The notes beneath the pieces are model-generated. The model was not told where the DNA came from. It did not search any database and saw only the letters and a list, made by a program, of their open reading frames with translations. DNA of 42,880 nucleotides from Prevotella sp. (GTDB lineage: Bacteria > Bacteroidota > Bacteroidia > Bacteroidales > Bacteroidaceae): NCBI GenBank assembly GCA_017960525.1, contig JAGCZA010000102.1:1-42880 (forward strand). Direction: 5' to 3'. This document shows, in pieces, positions 8,108 to 16,450 of the stretch (positions within the stretch are counted from its first letter, which is position 1; each line of letters begins with the position of its first letter). The position numbers and the translations under genes are program-made.

Positions 8108-10111
8108 ATGAAAAGGTTTCGACTCATCGGCATTTTGCCTTGCTTCTCTTTGTCTGCTTTCGGACAGGGCCAGGATGGTGTGGACACGCTCAAGTCGCAG
8201 CAGATTGGCGAGGTGACCGTTACTGCCCATCAGTCGGGGAGGGCGAAGGCCGGAACTGTTGGCAACATAGAGCTGATTGGCGCAAAGGAACTGTTGCGGG
8301 CTGCCTGCTGTAACCTGGGAGAGAGTTTCACAACCAACCCCTCTGTCGATGTGAACTATGCCGATGCTGCTACGGGTGCCCAACAAATCAAGTTGCTGGG
8401 GCTTTCAGGCATCTACGTGCAGATGCTGACAGAGAATATTCCCAACTACCGGGGACTGGCTGCGCCGTTCTCGTTGAGCTATATTCCAGGCCCTTGGATG
8501 CAGAGCATACAGGTGTCGAAGGGTGCCTCGTCCGTGAAAAATGGCTATGAGAGCATTACTGGCCAGATTAACGTGGAGTTCAAGAAGCCTCAGGCTACTC
8601 CCTTTGCCGACGCGAACCTCTATTATAACACTAAGGGAAAGCTGGAGGCCAACCTTGGGGCCAACCTCAAATTGACTGAAAGGTGGAGCACAGCTATGTT
8701 AGGGCACTACGAAATCCTTGACAAGGCGCACGACGAGAATGGCGACGGCTTTGTGGACATGCCGAAGGTGCGGCAGGGAACGCTTCAAAGCCGATGGGCT
8801 TGGATGGGCGACCGCTACATCTTCCAGGCATCAGTTAAAGGGCTGAAGGAGCATCGAGAGGGCGGGCAGATGGGACATCATACTGCTGCTGGTGCCCCTC
8901 CCTATCTGATAGACATCACAAATGAGCGTTATGAGGCATTTGCCAAGAATGCCTTTTTCCTGAACGAGGAGCACGCCACGAACATAGCGCTGATACTCTC
9001 CGGTTCGCTGCACCACGAGAACGCCACGTATGGAGCCAAGCTCTATAAGGCCGACCAGCGCAACGGTTATGCCTCATTATTGTTTGAAACCGATTTAGGC
9101 GAGCATCATAGTCTTTCGACGGGCATCAGCTTGAATCACGACTATTTGGAACAAGAATTGTTCAATGCTCAATGTTTAATGTGCAATGAAAAAGAGACCA
9201 CACCTGGCATTTATGCCCAATATACCTATAAACTTGGCGAACAACTGACGGCGATGGGCGGTTTGCGTTGCGACCGCAGCAGCATCCACGGCGTTTTCGT
9301 CACCCCGAGAATGCATCTGAAATATTCGCCAAACGACATTGTCACCCTGCGAGGTTCCGTCGGAAAGGGCTATCGCAACAGTCAGGTGCTGGCGGAGAAC
9401 AACTATCTGCTGGCCAGCGGGCGTAACATCATCATCGACGACAATTTGAATCAGGAAGAGGCGTGGAACTATGGTGTGAGTGTCGCCTTGAACATTCCTG
9501 TCGGAGAAAAGAGTCTGGAGTTGGAGGCCGAATACTATTTCACGAACTTTCTGCATCAGACGGTGACCGACCTTGACAGCGACCCCTACGCCATTCACTT
9601 CACCAACCTCGACGGTGACAGCTACTCGCACACCTGTCAGATAGAAGTCACATATCCATTTTTCGAAGGCTTTACGCTGACGGCCGCCTATCGCCGTACC
9701 AATGTGAAATGTACCTATAATGGTATCCTTCGCGAAAAACCCTTGACCTGCAAATACAAAAGTCTGCTGACTGCCTCGTATGCTCCGGGGCTTGGCAAGT
9801 GGCAGTTTGATGTGACCCTGCAACTGAACGGAGGCGGAAGCTTGCCTACGCCTCATCAGACAGTCGGCGGTCTGCCCTCTTGGAGTGAGCGCTTCAAAGG
9901 CTATGAGCAGTTGAGTGCGCAAGTGACACGTTTCTTCCGCCATTGGAGCATCTATGCCGGTGGTGAGAACATCACGAACTTCAAGCAGAAGAATCCTGTC
10001 ATCGGTGTCGATGACCCTTGGGGCAAGAATTTCGATTCAACAATGATATGGGGACCTATACACGGTGCCATATATTATATAGGAGTTCGTTTGAACTGGA
10101 ACAAGATTTAG
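8108..10111 (+). CDS. TonB-dependent outer-membrane receptor (likely metal/metallophore)
   Basis: Outer-membrane gated channel of 667 residues. A signal peptide (MKRFRLIGILPCFSLSAFGQ) is followed directly by the TonB-box-like QQIGEVTVTA and the plug domain (about 35-150), with motifs IKLLGLSGIYVQMLTENIP and QSIQVSKGASSVKNGYESI. The 22-strand barrel follows and ends in a C-terminal aromatic strand (IYYIGVRLNWNKI). It lacks the N-terminal carboxypeptidase-regulatory-like domain of SusC proteins, so it is not a glycan SusC. An HMA-domain protein is encoded 24 nt downstream, which suggests uptake or handling of a metal ion such as copper. That substrate is an inference. Confidence 0.88.
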   Translation: MKRFRLIGILPCFSLSAFGQGQDGVDTLKSQQIGEVTVTAHQSGRAKAGTVGNIELIGAKELLRAACCNLGESFTTNPSVDVNYADAATGAQQIKLLGLSGIYVQMLTENIPNYRGLAAPFSLSYIPGPWMQSIQVSKGASSVKNGYESITGQINVEFKKPQATPFADANLYYNTKGKLEANLGANLKLTERWSTAMLGHYEILDKAHDENGDGFVDMPKVRQGTLQSRWAWMGDRYIFQASVKGLKEHREGGQMGHHTAAGAPPYLIDITNERYEAFAKNAFFLNEEHATNIALILSGSLHHENATYGAKLYKADQRNGYASLLFETDLGEHHSLSTGISLNHDYLEQELFNAQCLMCNEKETTPGIYAQYTYKLGEQLTAMGGLRCDRSSIHGVFVTPRMHLKYSPNDIVTLRGSVGKGYRNSQVLAENNYLLASGRNIIIDDNLNQEEAWNYGVSVALNIPVGEKSLELEAEYYFTNFLHQTVTDLDSDPYAIHFTNLDGDSYSHTCQIEVTYPFFEGFTLTAAYRRTNVKCTYNGILREKPLTCKYKSLLTASYAPGLGKWQFDVTLQLNGGGSLPTPHQTVGGLPSWSERFKGYEQLSAQVTRFFRHWSIYAGGENITNFKQKNPVIGVDDPWGKNFDSTMIWGPIHGAIYYIGVRLNWNKI

Positions 10112-10135
10112 TTTAGAGATTAGAGTTTAGAGATT

Positions 10136-10435
10136 ATGAGACGTTTATCATTTGTCATTTTTACTTTGTCATTTGGCGTAGCTTTATTTGCCAAGGACAT
10201 CAAAACCGTTGTGCTGAAAACGCAGCCTGAGATGCATTGTGCCAACTGCGAGAAGAAAATCAAGGACAATATCCGCTTCGAGAAGGGGGTCAAATCTATC
10301 AAGACCGACCTTGGTAAGAAGACTGTTACCGTCGAATATGATGCCGACAAGACCAATGTCCAGAACATCATCAAGGGCTTCAAGAAGATAAAATACGAAG
10401 CAACAGAAGTCAAGAAAGCACCGAAAAATGAATAG
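10136..10435 (+). CDS. Exported heavy-metal-associated (HMA) domain protein
   Basis: A 99-residue exported protein with a signal-like N-terminus (MRRLSFVIFTLSFGVALFA) and one HMA domain. The metal-binding loop is MHCANCEKKI (Cys-Ala-Asn-Cys, about residues 37-40), followed by GVKSIKTDLGKKTVTVEYD. The fold usually binds Cu(I) or Zn(II). Its position directly after the receptor suggests a periplasmic metal carrier working with it. The start at 10136 is the only ATG giving the signal peptide. The spacer before it contains a short TTTAGAGATT repeat. Confidence 0.88.
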   Translation: MRRLSFVIFTLSFGVALFAKDIKTVVLKTQPEMHCANCEKKIKDNIRFEKGVKSIKTDLGKKTVTVEYDADKTNVQNIIKGFKKIKYEATEVKKAPKNE

Positions 10436-10445
10436 CTGAATCAAA

Positions 10446-11222
10446 ATGGAAATACTTGATTTATTAGTGAAGTCGGTGGAGCCGGTAGGCCGTCGTTGCG
10501 TGCTGTTGAAACTGACTGACGACCGCAAGCCGCTGGACGAGTATATCTTCCCCGGCCAGTTTGTGCAAGTGCGTGTCGACGGGTCGCCCTCGACGTTTCT
10601 GCGCCGCCCCATCTCCATCTGTTTTGTAGACTATCCTGCCAACGAACTGTGGCTTCTGGTGGCAGTCGTGGGCGATGGCACACGCCGTCTGTCGCGCCTC
10701 ACGCCTGGAGAGCGCCTGAACTGCGTGCTGCCGCTGGGTAATCAGTTCTACTGGGATTTCCTGTCCGACACGAAGGTGCTGCTCGTCGGCGGCGGTGTGG
10801 GCGTGGCACCGTTGCTCTTTATGGGCAGCGAGATAACTATTCCTGATGTTGAGAAAGTCTTCCTGCTTGGCGCCCGTACGAAAGACGACCTGCTGCTGCT
10901 CGACGAGTTCCGCAAATACGGGCGTGTGGAAGTGACTACTGAGGACGGTTCGATGGGCGTGAAGGGTTTCGTCACCGACCATCCGCTGCTACAACAGGAA
11001 CATTTTGACCGCATCCTGACTTGTGGCCCTACGCCGATGATGAAAGCGGTGGCACGCTATGCCCGCGAGCGCGATATCGACTGCCAGGTTTCGCTGGAGA
11101 ATATGATGGCCTGCGGATTGGGCGCCTGCCTATGCTGCGTTGAGAAAACCGTCAGGGGCAACCTCTGTGTCTGCAAAGACGGCCCTGTGTTTAATGTAAA
11201 GGAACTGTTATGGCAAAGTTAG
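10446..11222 (+). CDS. pyrK: Dihydroorotate dehydrogenase electron transfer subunit
   Basis: FAD/2Fe-2S subunit that passes electrons from the PyrD flavin to NAD+ in pyrimidine synthesis. The 258-residue product has the FAD-binding domain ([26 protein letters not shown]), the NAD-binding domain ([16 protein letters not shown]), and a C-terminal cysteine cluster ([17 protein letters not shown] followed by [10 protein letters not shown]) that ligates the 2Fe-2S centre. It overlaps pyrD by 13 nt, typical of translational coupling, and lies 10 nt after the HMA gene, so a promoter of its own was not identified. Confidence 0.96.
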   Translation: MEILDLLVKSVEPVGRRCVLLKLTDDRKPLDEYIFPGQFVQVRVDGSPSTFLRRPISICFVDYPANELWLLVAVVGDGTRRLSRLTPGERLNCVLPLGNQFYWDFLSDTKVLLVGGGVGVAPLLFMGSEITIPDVEKVFLLGARTKDDLLLLDEFRKYGRVEVTTEDGSMGVKGFVTDHPLLQQEHFDRILTCGPTPMMKAVARYARERDIDCQVSLENMMACGLGACLCCVEKTVRGNLCVCKDGPVFNVKELLWQS

Positions 11223-12118
11223 ACGTGAACATCGGTGCGCTGCACCTGAAGAACCCTGTGATGACGGCTTCGGGCACCTTCGGCTACGGCCTGGAGTTCG
11301 AGGACTTTGTGCCTCTGAATGAACTGGGCGGCATCATCGTGAAGGGCACCACATTGCATCCCCGCGAGGGCAACGACTACCCGCGTATGGCCGAGACAGC
11401 CAGCGGTATGCTGAACTGCGTAGGGCTGCAAAACAAGGGCGTGGACTATTTCTGCGAGCACATTTATCCGCAACTGCTGCCCACGGGTGGCACTTATATC
11501 GTCAATGTGAGCGGCTCGTCGCCCGACGACTATGCCGAGTGCGCCGCCCGTATCGATGCCCTCGACGGCATACCTGCCATTGAGTTGAACATCTCTTGCC
11601 CCAATGTGAAGGACGGCGGTATGGCCTTCGGCGTCACCTGTCAGGGGGCCGAGAGCGTGGTGCGGGCCGTGCGCGAGCGTTACCACAAGACGCTCATCGT
11701 GAAGCTGTCGCCCAACGTGACCGACATCAGCGAGATTGCCCGTGCCGTGGAGGCCAGCGGAGCCGATGCCGTAAGCCTGATTAACACGCTGATGGGTATG
11801 GCTGTCGATATTGAGAAGCGCCGTCGCGTGCTCTCTATCGGTACTGGTGGCCTCAGCGGCCCTGCGGTGAAGCCCGTGGCCCTGCGTATGGTGTGGCAGG
11901 TGGCGCGTGCGGTGCAGATTCCCGTCATCGGGCTTGGCGGCATTATGACCGCCGAGGATGCTCTGGAGTTTATGATGTGCGGCGCGTCGGCCATCGAGAT
12001 TGGCACTGCCAACTTCATCGACCCCGCCGTCACCATTCGTGTGCGCGACGGCATCAACGAGTGGCTCGACCGTCACGGCGTTGCTGCGGTACAGGACATC
12101 GTGGGCGTCATTTCTTAA
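11210..12118 (+). CDS. pyrD: Dihydroorotate dehydrogenase (NAD+), catalytic subunit
   Basis: Class 1B dihydroorotate dehydrogenase, oxidising dihydroorotate to orotate in the cytosol with PyrK. The 302-residue TIM barrel shows [16 protein letters not shown], the catalytic-loop motif [13 protein letters not shown] (the active-site base of class 1B is a Cys in this loop), KLSPNVTDI, the FMN-binding [19 protein letters not shown] and AIEIGTANF. The ATG at 11210 lies inside the last codons of pyrK. Size and partner agree with PyrDB. Confidence 0.96.
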   Translation: MAKLDVNIGALHLKNPVMTASGTFGYGLEFEDFVPLNELGGIIVKGTTLHPREGNDYPRMAETASGMLNCVGLQNKGVDYFCEHIYPQLLPTGGTYIVNVSGSSPDDYAECAARIDALDGIPAIELNISCPNVKDGGMAFGVTCQGAESVVRAVRERYHKTLIVKLSPNVTDISEIARAVEASGADAVSLINTLMGMAVDIEKRRRVLSIGTGGLSGPAVKPVALRMVWQVARAVQIPVIGLGGIMTAEDALEFMMCGASAIEIGTANFIDPAVTIRVRDGINEWLDRHGVAAVQDIVGVIS

Positions 12119-12125
12119 GCCTCGG

Positions 12126-12599
12126 TTAGGGTAGGGAAGAGGTCATCCACTGTGCGCCGTAGACCAGCAGCCAGTAGCGCAGGAACTTGCCTATGGCGAT
12201 GCTCAACAGCGAGATGACCACGTTTGCCCGCATGAACCCCAGCGTCACGGTGATGGCGCTGCCCAGCACGGGCAGGAAGGCAAAGAAGCCCATCCAGGCG
12301 CCGCGTCCGGCCATAAAGCGCTCCGCCCGCTCCATCTTCTCACGCTTTATCTTGAGATATTTCTCAATCCATTCAATCTTGCCCATCCGGCCAACGCCGT
12401 AGTTGAACATCGAGCCGAGCACGTTGCCGATAGTGCCGTAGACCACCAGTTGCCACGCGTCAAGCCCCGAAGCCAGCAGAGCCAGCATGACGGCCTCGCT
12501 GGAGAAAGGGAACACGCTGCCCGCAAGGAAGGCGGCCAGAAGCATACCCCAGTAGCCATAGCCAGTAAGAAATTGCAGCAATATATCGGTCAAGCCCAT
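12126..12599 (-). CDS. YqaA/DedA-like membrane protein (VTT domain)
   Basis: A 157-residue integral membrane protein related to YqaA and the SNARE-associated Golgi (VTT) superfamily. Visible features are an N-terminal re-entrant-like motif (FLAGSVFPFSSEAVMLALL, the F/Y-x-P region typical of DedA proteins), GNVLGSMFNYGVGRMG, and GFFAFLPVLGSAITVTLG followed by a C-terminal hydrophobic helix. Relatives act in lipid scrambling or membrane homeostasis, but this member's role is unknown. It is convergent with pyrD, with only 7 nt between stops and no obvious terminator. Confidence 0.87.
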   Translation of the reverse strand: MGLTDILLQFLTGYGYWGMLLAAFLAGSVFPFSSEAVMLALLASGLDAWQLVVYGTIGNVLGSMFNYGVGRMGKIEWIEKYLKIKREKMERAERFMAGRGAWMGFFAFLPVLGSAITVTLGFMRANVVISLLSIAIGKFLRYWLLVYGAQWMTSSLP

Positions 12600-12702
12600 C
12601 GTTTCGTCTGGTTTTGGGTTGCAAAGTTACAAAAAAGGGCAGAAATTCGTCACTCCAAGCATATTTTTCTGCATTTTTGTTATCGGTTATCAGTTTTTTT
12701 CG

Positions 12703-12710
12703 TATCTTTG
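12703..12710 (+). promoter_or_regulatory. -7 box of the outer-membrane beta-barrel gene
   Basis: TATCTTTG at 12703-12710 fits the -7 consensus. TTTG at 12676-12679 may serve as the -33 element with a long 23-nt spacer. The start codon is 44 nt downstream. Confidence 0.6.
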
Positions 12711-12754
12711 CACCAACATTTATTAATCATTAACCAAACAAAAGTCAAACAATT

Positions 12755-13384
12755 ATGAAAAAGATTCTAACAACTATTCTGGCTGTGCTCCTCGCAGGAC
12801 CTTCGTTTGCCCAACTCAACAGCGGCGGTTTCAGCGTCGATGGTAACAGCATTTACTATGGTGTCCGTCTCGGTGCCAACTTTGCCAGCATCGGCGGCGA
12901 CGACTTCAGAGTTGATGGTATGAAAGTGGGTCTCAACCTTGCCGGTGTCATTGGTTTGCGTTTGAGCGACACCACCCCTCTTTTCCTTGAGAGCGGTCTT
13001 TACTATACTGAGCGTGGTGCCAAGGACGGCAAAGACAAGGTGGGTCTGACCTACTTGGAGATTCCCCTCCTCATCAAGTACGGCGTCCAGGCTACCGACG
13101 ATATCGCACTCCTGCCCTTTATCGGCCCCTATTTCTCCTACGGTATTGCTGGTAAGACCAAGTACAAGTATGTTGAAGAAGGGATAGAGGTAAACTATAA
13201 CGAGCGTTCCTACAAGGACTTCTTCAACCACTCCGATATGGGTATCAAACTTGGCTGCGGTGCCGAGTACAACAAACTCTATCTGGAACTGGGCTACCAG
13301 TTCGGCCTGGCCAACATTGCCGACTTCGACGATGCCTCTTGTCACGGCAACGCCCTCTTCCTGAACTTCGGTGTGAACTTCTAA
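12755..13384 (+). CDS. Outer-membrane beta-barrel (porin-family) protein
   Basis: A 209-residue exported protein with signal peptide MKKILTTILAVLLAGPSFAQ. The body alternates hydrophobic and polar residues, with IYYGVRLGANFASIGGDD, FLESGLYYTERGAK, LTYLEIPLLIKYGVQ, LLPFIGPYFSYGIAGK and MGIKLGCGAEYNKLYLELGY, then the terminal LFLNFGVNF ending in Phe. This is the signature of the small 8-stranded Bacteroidetes OmpA/OMP_b-brl_2 barrels. Such proteins usually have structural or adhesion roles; the specific function is unknown. It has its own promoter and a clear terminator. Confidence 0.88.
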   Translation: MKKILTTILAVLLAGPSFAQLNSGGFSVDGNSIYYGVRLGANFASIGGDDFRVDGMKVGLNLAGVIGLRLSDTTPLFLESGLYYTERGAKDGKDKVGLTYLEIPLLIKYGVQATDDIALLPFIGPYFSYGIAGKTKYKYVEEGIEVNYNERSYKDFFNHSDMGIKLGCGAEYNKLYLELGYQFGLANIADFDDASCHGNALFLNFGVNF

Positions 13385-13403
13385 TCTTTGCAATAGCAAC
13401 AGA

Positions 13404-13436
13404 AAAAGGGGTGCAGCGTTTGTTGCACCCCTTTTC
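13404..13436. terminator. Bidirectional terminator
   Basis: AAAAGGGGTGCA (13404-13415) and TGCACCCCTTTT (13424-13435) form a 12-bp stem with an 8-nt loop, between the convergent genes ending at 13384 and 13444. Confidence 0.85.
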
Positions 13437-13443
13437 CATAGTA

Positions 13444-13914
13444 CTAATACTGTCTCCGCCCAGGTTTCTGCCATTGGTTCTTATTCGAGTCACCATATCG
13501 CTCCTTACGTATCTGCGACTTCACCCACTGCTGGTCACTCTTTATTGAGGCATTGAAGGCAGTGGCAATCTTGCTGCGGTCGAAACCCTTGTTTGCCCTG
13601 TACCGCTCTCGCATTTCCTTCCGTATCAGAGCCACGTTGCCACTCTTCTTGTCTTTGAACTCCTCTATCAGCGCATCGGTCTCCAGTTTCCTGATCCGCT
13701 CTTCGCGACCGACTATCTTGTCGGCAAACAGCACCTTGAAGGCCGTCTGCTTCAGCGGATGCCGCTCGCCCAGCAGTCTGCTCCTGTAGACACTCACCAG
13801 TTCCTGCCTCGTCAGGTTTGGCAATATCTCCTGACATTCCCTCAAATCCTTCTCATCCCACCCCGTGAAATGATACTTCCGGCATTGCGCCATAATGTAC
13901 TTGTAGTCTGTCAT
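13444..13914 (-). CDS. Hypothetical basic helical protein
   Basis: A 156-residue protein I do not recognise. It is highly charged, predicted largely helical, with no signal peptide or membrane segment. Visible blocks are YIMAQCRKYHFTGWDEKDL, LTRQELVSVYRSRLLGERHP (likely helices) and a Lys/Arg-rich C-terminal third (MRERYRANKGFDRSKIATAF; terminal QKPGRRQY). The N-terminal half resembles small helical bundles; the basic tail could bind nucleic acid, but that is conjecture. It begins 15 nt after the gene at 13930-14502 and is probably its operon partner. Confidence 0.75.
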   Translation of the reverse strand: MTDYKYIMAQCRKYHFTGWDEKDLRECQEILPNLTRQELVSVYRSRLLGERHPLKQTAFKVLFADKIVGREERIRKLETDALIEEFKDKKSGNVALIRKEMRERYRANKGFDRSKIATAFNASIKSDQQWVKSQIRKERYGDSNKNQWQKPGRRQY

Positions 13915-13929
13915 CGTCGGTTTGTTTTA

Positions 13930-14502
13930 TTACAATTGTTCTCTAACTTCGGCCTTTTCCATCTCTTTCAGCATTTCACGCTGGGTCATGAAGAAGTCTT
14001 CCAATACACTTTTAAGATACAGTTCAAGATTGGGTATTTGTTCGATAAACAGGATGTTTCTCCTCAAATGCACGCCAATAAGCCTATCCTCCTTATTCAT
14101 AGTGTACAAGACGGTACAGTTGGCCCAGCCGTTAATCAGGTTGACAGCTTTCTGCATCCTTGCAAACTCTTCAATGTCAGCATCCATCGACAGCCGGTAC
14201 CACCATAGGTCATACACGTCGATGAACAGACAATCATTGCTGCTCACAATAAGAATCCTCTCCCCCTGATAGTCGAAGCAAATAGTTGTGCTATCCTCTT
14301 CCGCAACAGGTTCGCATCCCATTCGCCTCAGTGTTTGCATCACCAGCACCCTTGTCGGGCATCCAGCCGGCTTTTCCTCATTTACACTCAGTTCTTCCGA
14401 TACCTCTTCGGCAGTTTCCCCTTTTCCATAGTTTCTCCCTTTGTAGTAGCAGAAGAGCACATAAAGCCCAAAGGCCATAAGAATCAATAATGTCGTTTTC
14501 AT
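13930..14502 (-). CDS. Membrane-anchored hypothetical protein with chaperone-like (YbjN/T3SC-like) domain
   Basis: A 190-residue protein. The N-terminal segment MKTTLLILMAFGLYVLFCYY is a single membrane anchor, followed by a short acidic linker and a domain of about 130 residues (VLVMQTLRRMGCEPVAEED, ICFDYQGERILIVSSNDC, FIDVYDLWWYRLS, AVNLINGWANCTVLYTMNK). The helix-beta-beta pattern suggests the fold shared by YbjN and type III secretion chaperones; this is an analogy, not an assignment. I chose the ATG at 14502, because a -7-like TAATTTTG lies at 14531-14524, exactly where the frame could otherwise open with TTG at 14526. Confidence 0.7.
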   Translation of the reverse strand: MKTTLLILMAFGLYVLFCYYKGRNYGKGETAEEVSEELSVNEEKPAGCPTRVLVMQTLRRMGCEPVAEEDSTTICFDYQGERILIVSSNDCLFIDVYDLWWYRLSMDADIEEFARMQKAVNLINGWANCTVLYTMNKEDRLIGVHLRRNILFIEQIPNLELYLKSVLEDFFMTQREMLKEMEKAEVREQL

Positions 14503-14523
14503 ATCGCTAAAGAAATATGTTTG

Positions 14524-14531
14524 CAAAATTA
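14524..14531 (-). promoter_or_regulatory. -7-like box for the two-gene unit 13444-14502
   Basis: TAATTTTG on the minus strand (14531-14524), 22 nt before the chosen start. No clear -33 element was seen, so this is weak. Confidence 0.4.
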
Positions 14532-14565
14532 GCCATCTAATCTCTATCTGCCAAGCTTTTTCCGT

Positions 14566-15138
14566 TCACAAGCCTTGCGGACTTGGCAATTTGCACTCCC
14601 ACACCACGTTGGCACGCACCAAGTCAATCTTCTTCGCCTCTCCCCGCTTGCCTGATATGGAGTAGTACCTTGCAACACTCTTGGGCAGAATCTCCGAGAA
14701 CAGCCTGCGGATTCTGGCGCACTTCTCGTTGATGGAGTTCAGCGTCGGGTTCGTCACATCCTCGATGCTCTGCATCACCCTGTCCGTCATTCCGTATGGC
14801 CTCAGCAGCAGATACAGTTGCGTCAGCTCTTTCCTGTAGTCAGGTAAGCACTTCAGCACAATCCCTTCCGGATGCGACAGGAACAGCAGATACACAGCTT
14901 TCACCAGCGGTTCCATCTTTACCTTAGTGTCTGCACCATCAGCCAGAACAATCTTGTAATCCTCAGTCACCACCAACTGCGGAAACAATTCCTCCTCGTT
15001 CATTGCCGCCACAATCTCAGCATCCTCCACCCCATACGCCTTCAACTTGCGCACCTTCTCCTTCACCTCGTCCAAAAGAATGGAGCAATGGAACTGCTCC
15101 AATTCTTTTGAGAACGCTTTTTGCAATGACTTGTCCAT
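14566..15138 (-). CDS. Conserved hypothetical protein, last gene of the DUF4407 unit
   Basis: A 190-residue soluble helical protein. I recognise its middle stretch AVYLLFLSHPEGIVLKCLPDY followed by RKELTQLYLLL (quoted part: YLLFLSHPEGIVLKCLPDY) as typical of a widespread but unnamed Bacteroidetes family, with the C-terminal ARYYSISGKRGEAKKIDL. No catalytic motif is apparent. The ATG at 15138 (MDKSLQKAF) is preferred; an alternative ATG at 15168 would overlap the previous gene by 17 nt, which would be consistent with coupling. It ends the left-going unit that starts at 17014. Confidence 0.75.
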   Translation of the reverse strand: MDKSLQKAFSKELEQFHCSILLDEVKEKVRKLKAYGVEDAEIVAAMNEEELFPQLVVTEDYKIVLADGADTKVKMEPLVKAVYLLFLSHPEGIVLKCLPDYRKELTQLYLLLRPYGMTDRVMQSIEDVTNPTLNSINEKCARIRRLFSEILPKSVARYYSISGKRGEAKKIDLVRANVVWECKLPSPQGL

Positions 15139-15151
15139 AATTCTACTATCT

Positions 15152-15346
15152 TTAGAATCCCATAGCATCCATCATTGCATCATACTCCATAGGGTTCCTT
15201 GGCATATCGCCATACATCCCGTCAGTCAGGGCATCCCAGGAATCTTCTTCAGTCCACTCGTAGCCTTCGTCATCGTAGCTATCGCACTCACAATCATCAT
15301 ACTCTTCGTACTCCTCGAATGAGTCATAATCATAATTTCTTTCCAT
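15152..15346 (-). CDS. Very acidic small protein
   Basis: A 64-residue protein that starts MERNYDYDSFEEYEEYDD and has about a third Asp/Glu plus many Tyr, with two Cys in CECDSYDDE. The C-terminus (NPMEYDAMMDAMGF) is hydrophobic. It has no signal peptide. Such an acidic product could mimic DNA, act as an antitoxin-like binder or bind Ca2+; none of these is shown. It lies 30 nt after the DUF4407 gene and overlaps or abuts the next gene, so it is likely a real operon member. Confidence 0.65.
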   Translation of the reverse strand: MERNYDYDSFEEYEEYDDCECDSYDDEGYEWTEEDSWDALTDGMYGDMPRNPMEYDAMMDAMGF

Positions 15347-15376
15347 AATGTTGCTGTTTTTAATTGGTTAATACTA

Positions 15377-16360
15377 CTATTTCCTTACTAAAACACTCTG
15401 TGCTGTTTGTTCCATCAGATTTTTCTTCAATTTAAGCTGGTTCTCGACAATTAGTTCGTAGTCACATTTGTTTTCTCCCATCTTGATTGTCAAGACGAAC
15501 AACTCAAGGAAAGTCAGGAAACAGAACAGAATGATGTAGAACGCTAATGAGACCTTGCTCTGTGAGACAACCTTTAATGTCGCTTCAAGCTCTTCAATGA
15601 AACCTGGTGCACGTTGGGCCACCTCCTCCCTTACGGTTTCAGCAACCTCCTTTTTATCCTGTCTGAGTTGTTCTAACTGTGCAGAGTATATCTGAATCTG
15701 GTCGTTGTTGGCTTTCAATTGTTCAGCCAGTGGGTTAGCCAAAGTCACAGTATTTACAGTCTGCGTCTTCACTTTCCTTGGTTTTCCCTCCTCATCAACA
15801 CCAACGACCTGCTCTTGTGTAGAGACATTGGTTCCTTTGATGACCGGCCTTTTCTGTAATTCCTCATTCAAGGCAATAGTGGCTTTACTCAATGAGACCA
15901 TCTCCTGTGTTATCCGATGGATGTCACCGTCATAAATGGATAGCCGTTTCGTCACTGTCGCACCTATTACATCTTCCCGATGTTCCTGAATGGCTTGCTG
16001 AATATCATTGCGGAAGATAATCTGGTCGAAAATGCAAGATCCCAATACTGCCATACATAGAGCTAGTAACACTCTCATGAAACTCATAAGATAGGCTTTT
16101 CCAACGGTCAAAATGATGACTCGTTCCACGCATAGGACGATGAGCATAAATATCAATGTAATACATATCTTCAAAGCGCACGACTCTATGTTGATGTACC
16201 TGTCAGCAAAGCAGTAACCAATTGTTCCCCACAGTATCATCATGATACAGATGGCCGACAGCAGTTTTCTGTACTGGCGATAACTGGCTTCACCACACTC
16301 CTTCAAGATGTTCTTATCCCAACCGATAAGTAAGCACCCAATACTCCTTAAAGTCTTCAT
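15377..16360 (-). CDS. DUF4407 family membrane protein
   Basis: A 327-residue integral membrane protein of the DUF4407 family. The N-terminus SIGCLLIGWDKNILKECGEA is followed by three hydrophobic segments (about 33-52, 60-85, 88-110). A long soluble stretch (about 120-280) contains coiled-coil heptads (EQLKANNDQIQIYSAQLEQL and neighbours), and a fourth membrane segment lies near 275-298. The family's function is unknown. The start has an unusual strong Shine-Dalgarno, AAGGAGG, about 7 nt upstream inside a 27-codon ORF whose stop overlaps this ATG (ATGA), so translation appears coupled. It belongs to the unit divergent from the caspase operon. Confidence 0.85.
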   Translation of the reverse strand: MKTLRSIGCLLIGWDKNILKECGEASYRQYRKLLSAICIMMILWGTIGYCFADRYINIESCALKICITLIFMLIVLCVERVIILTVGKAYLMSFMRVLLALCMAVLGSCIFDQIIFRNDIQQAIQEHREDVIGATVTKRLSIYDGDIHRITQEMVSLSKATIALNEELQKRPVIKGTNVSTQEQVVGVDEEGKPRKVKTQTVNTVTLANPLAEQLKANNDQIQIYSAQLEQLRQDKKEVAETVREEVAQRAPGFIEELEATLKVVSQSKVSLAFYIILFCFLTFLELFVLTIKMGENKCDYELIVENQLKLKKNLMEQTAQSVLVRK

Positions 16361-16440
16361 TTTTTGTCCTCCTTGTATTTGTCAATTAAACTTGTTATAC
16401 CCCAGGAAATCTGTAATCCAATTAAAATAATCCACTGCAT
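16357..16440 (-). CDS. 27-residue membrane peptide overlapping the DUF4407 start
   Basis: ATG at 16440 opens a 27-codon frame whose TGA (16359-16357) overlaps the DUF4407 ATG in the form ATGA. The peptide starts MQWIILIGLQISWGI, one short hydrophobic helix, and ends with charged DKYKEDKK. Ten nucleotides separate it from the upstream gene's stop. Tight spacing, terminal overlap and a downstream Shine-Dalgarno inside it suggest a genuine small membrane peptide or a coupling leader. It could be missed by annotation because of its size. Confidence 0.55.
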   Translation of the reverse strand: MQWIILIGLQISWGITSLIDKYKEDKK

Positions 16441-16450
16441 ATCTCTCTAA

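Noticed and set aside
11219-12076. 285-codon open frame opposite pyrD
   Set aside because: pyrD is unmistakable on the plus strand; the opposite frame is a composition artefact.
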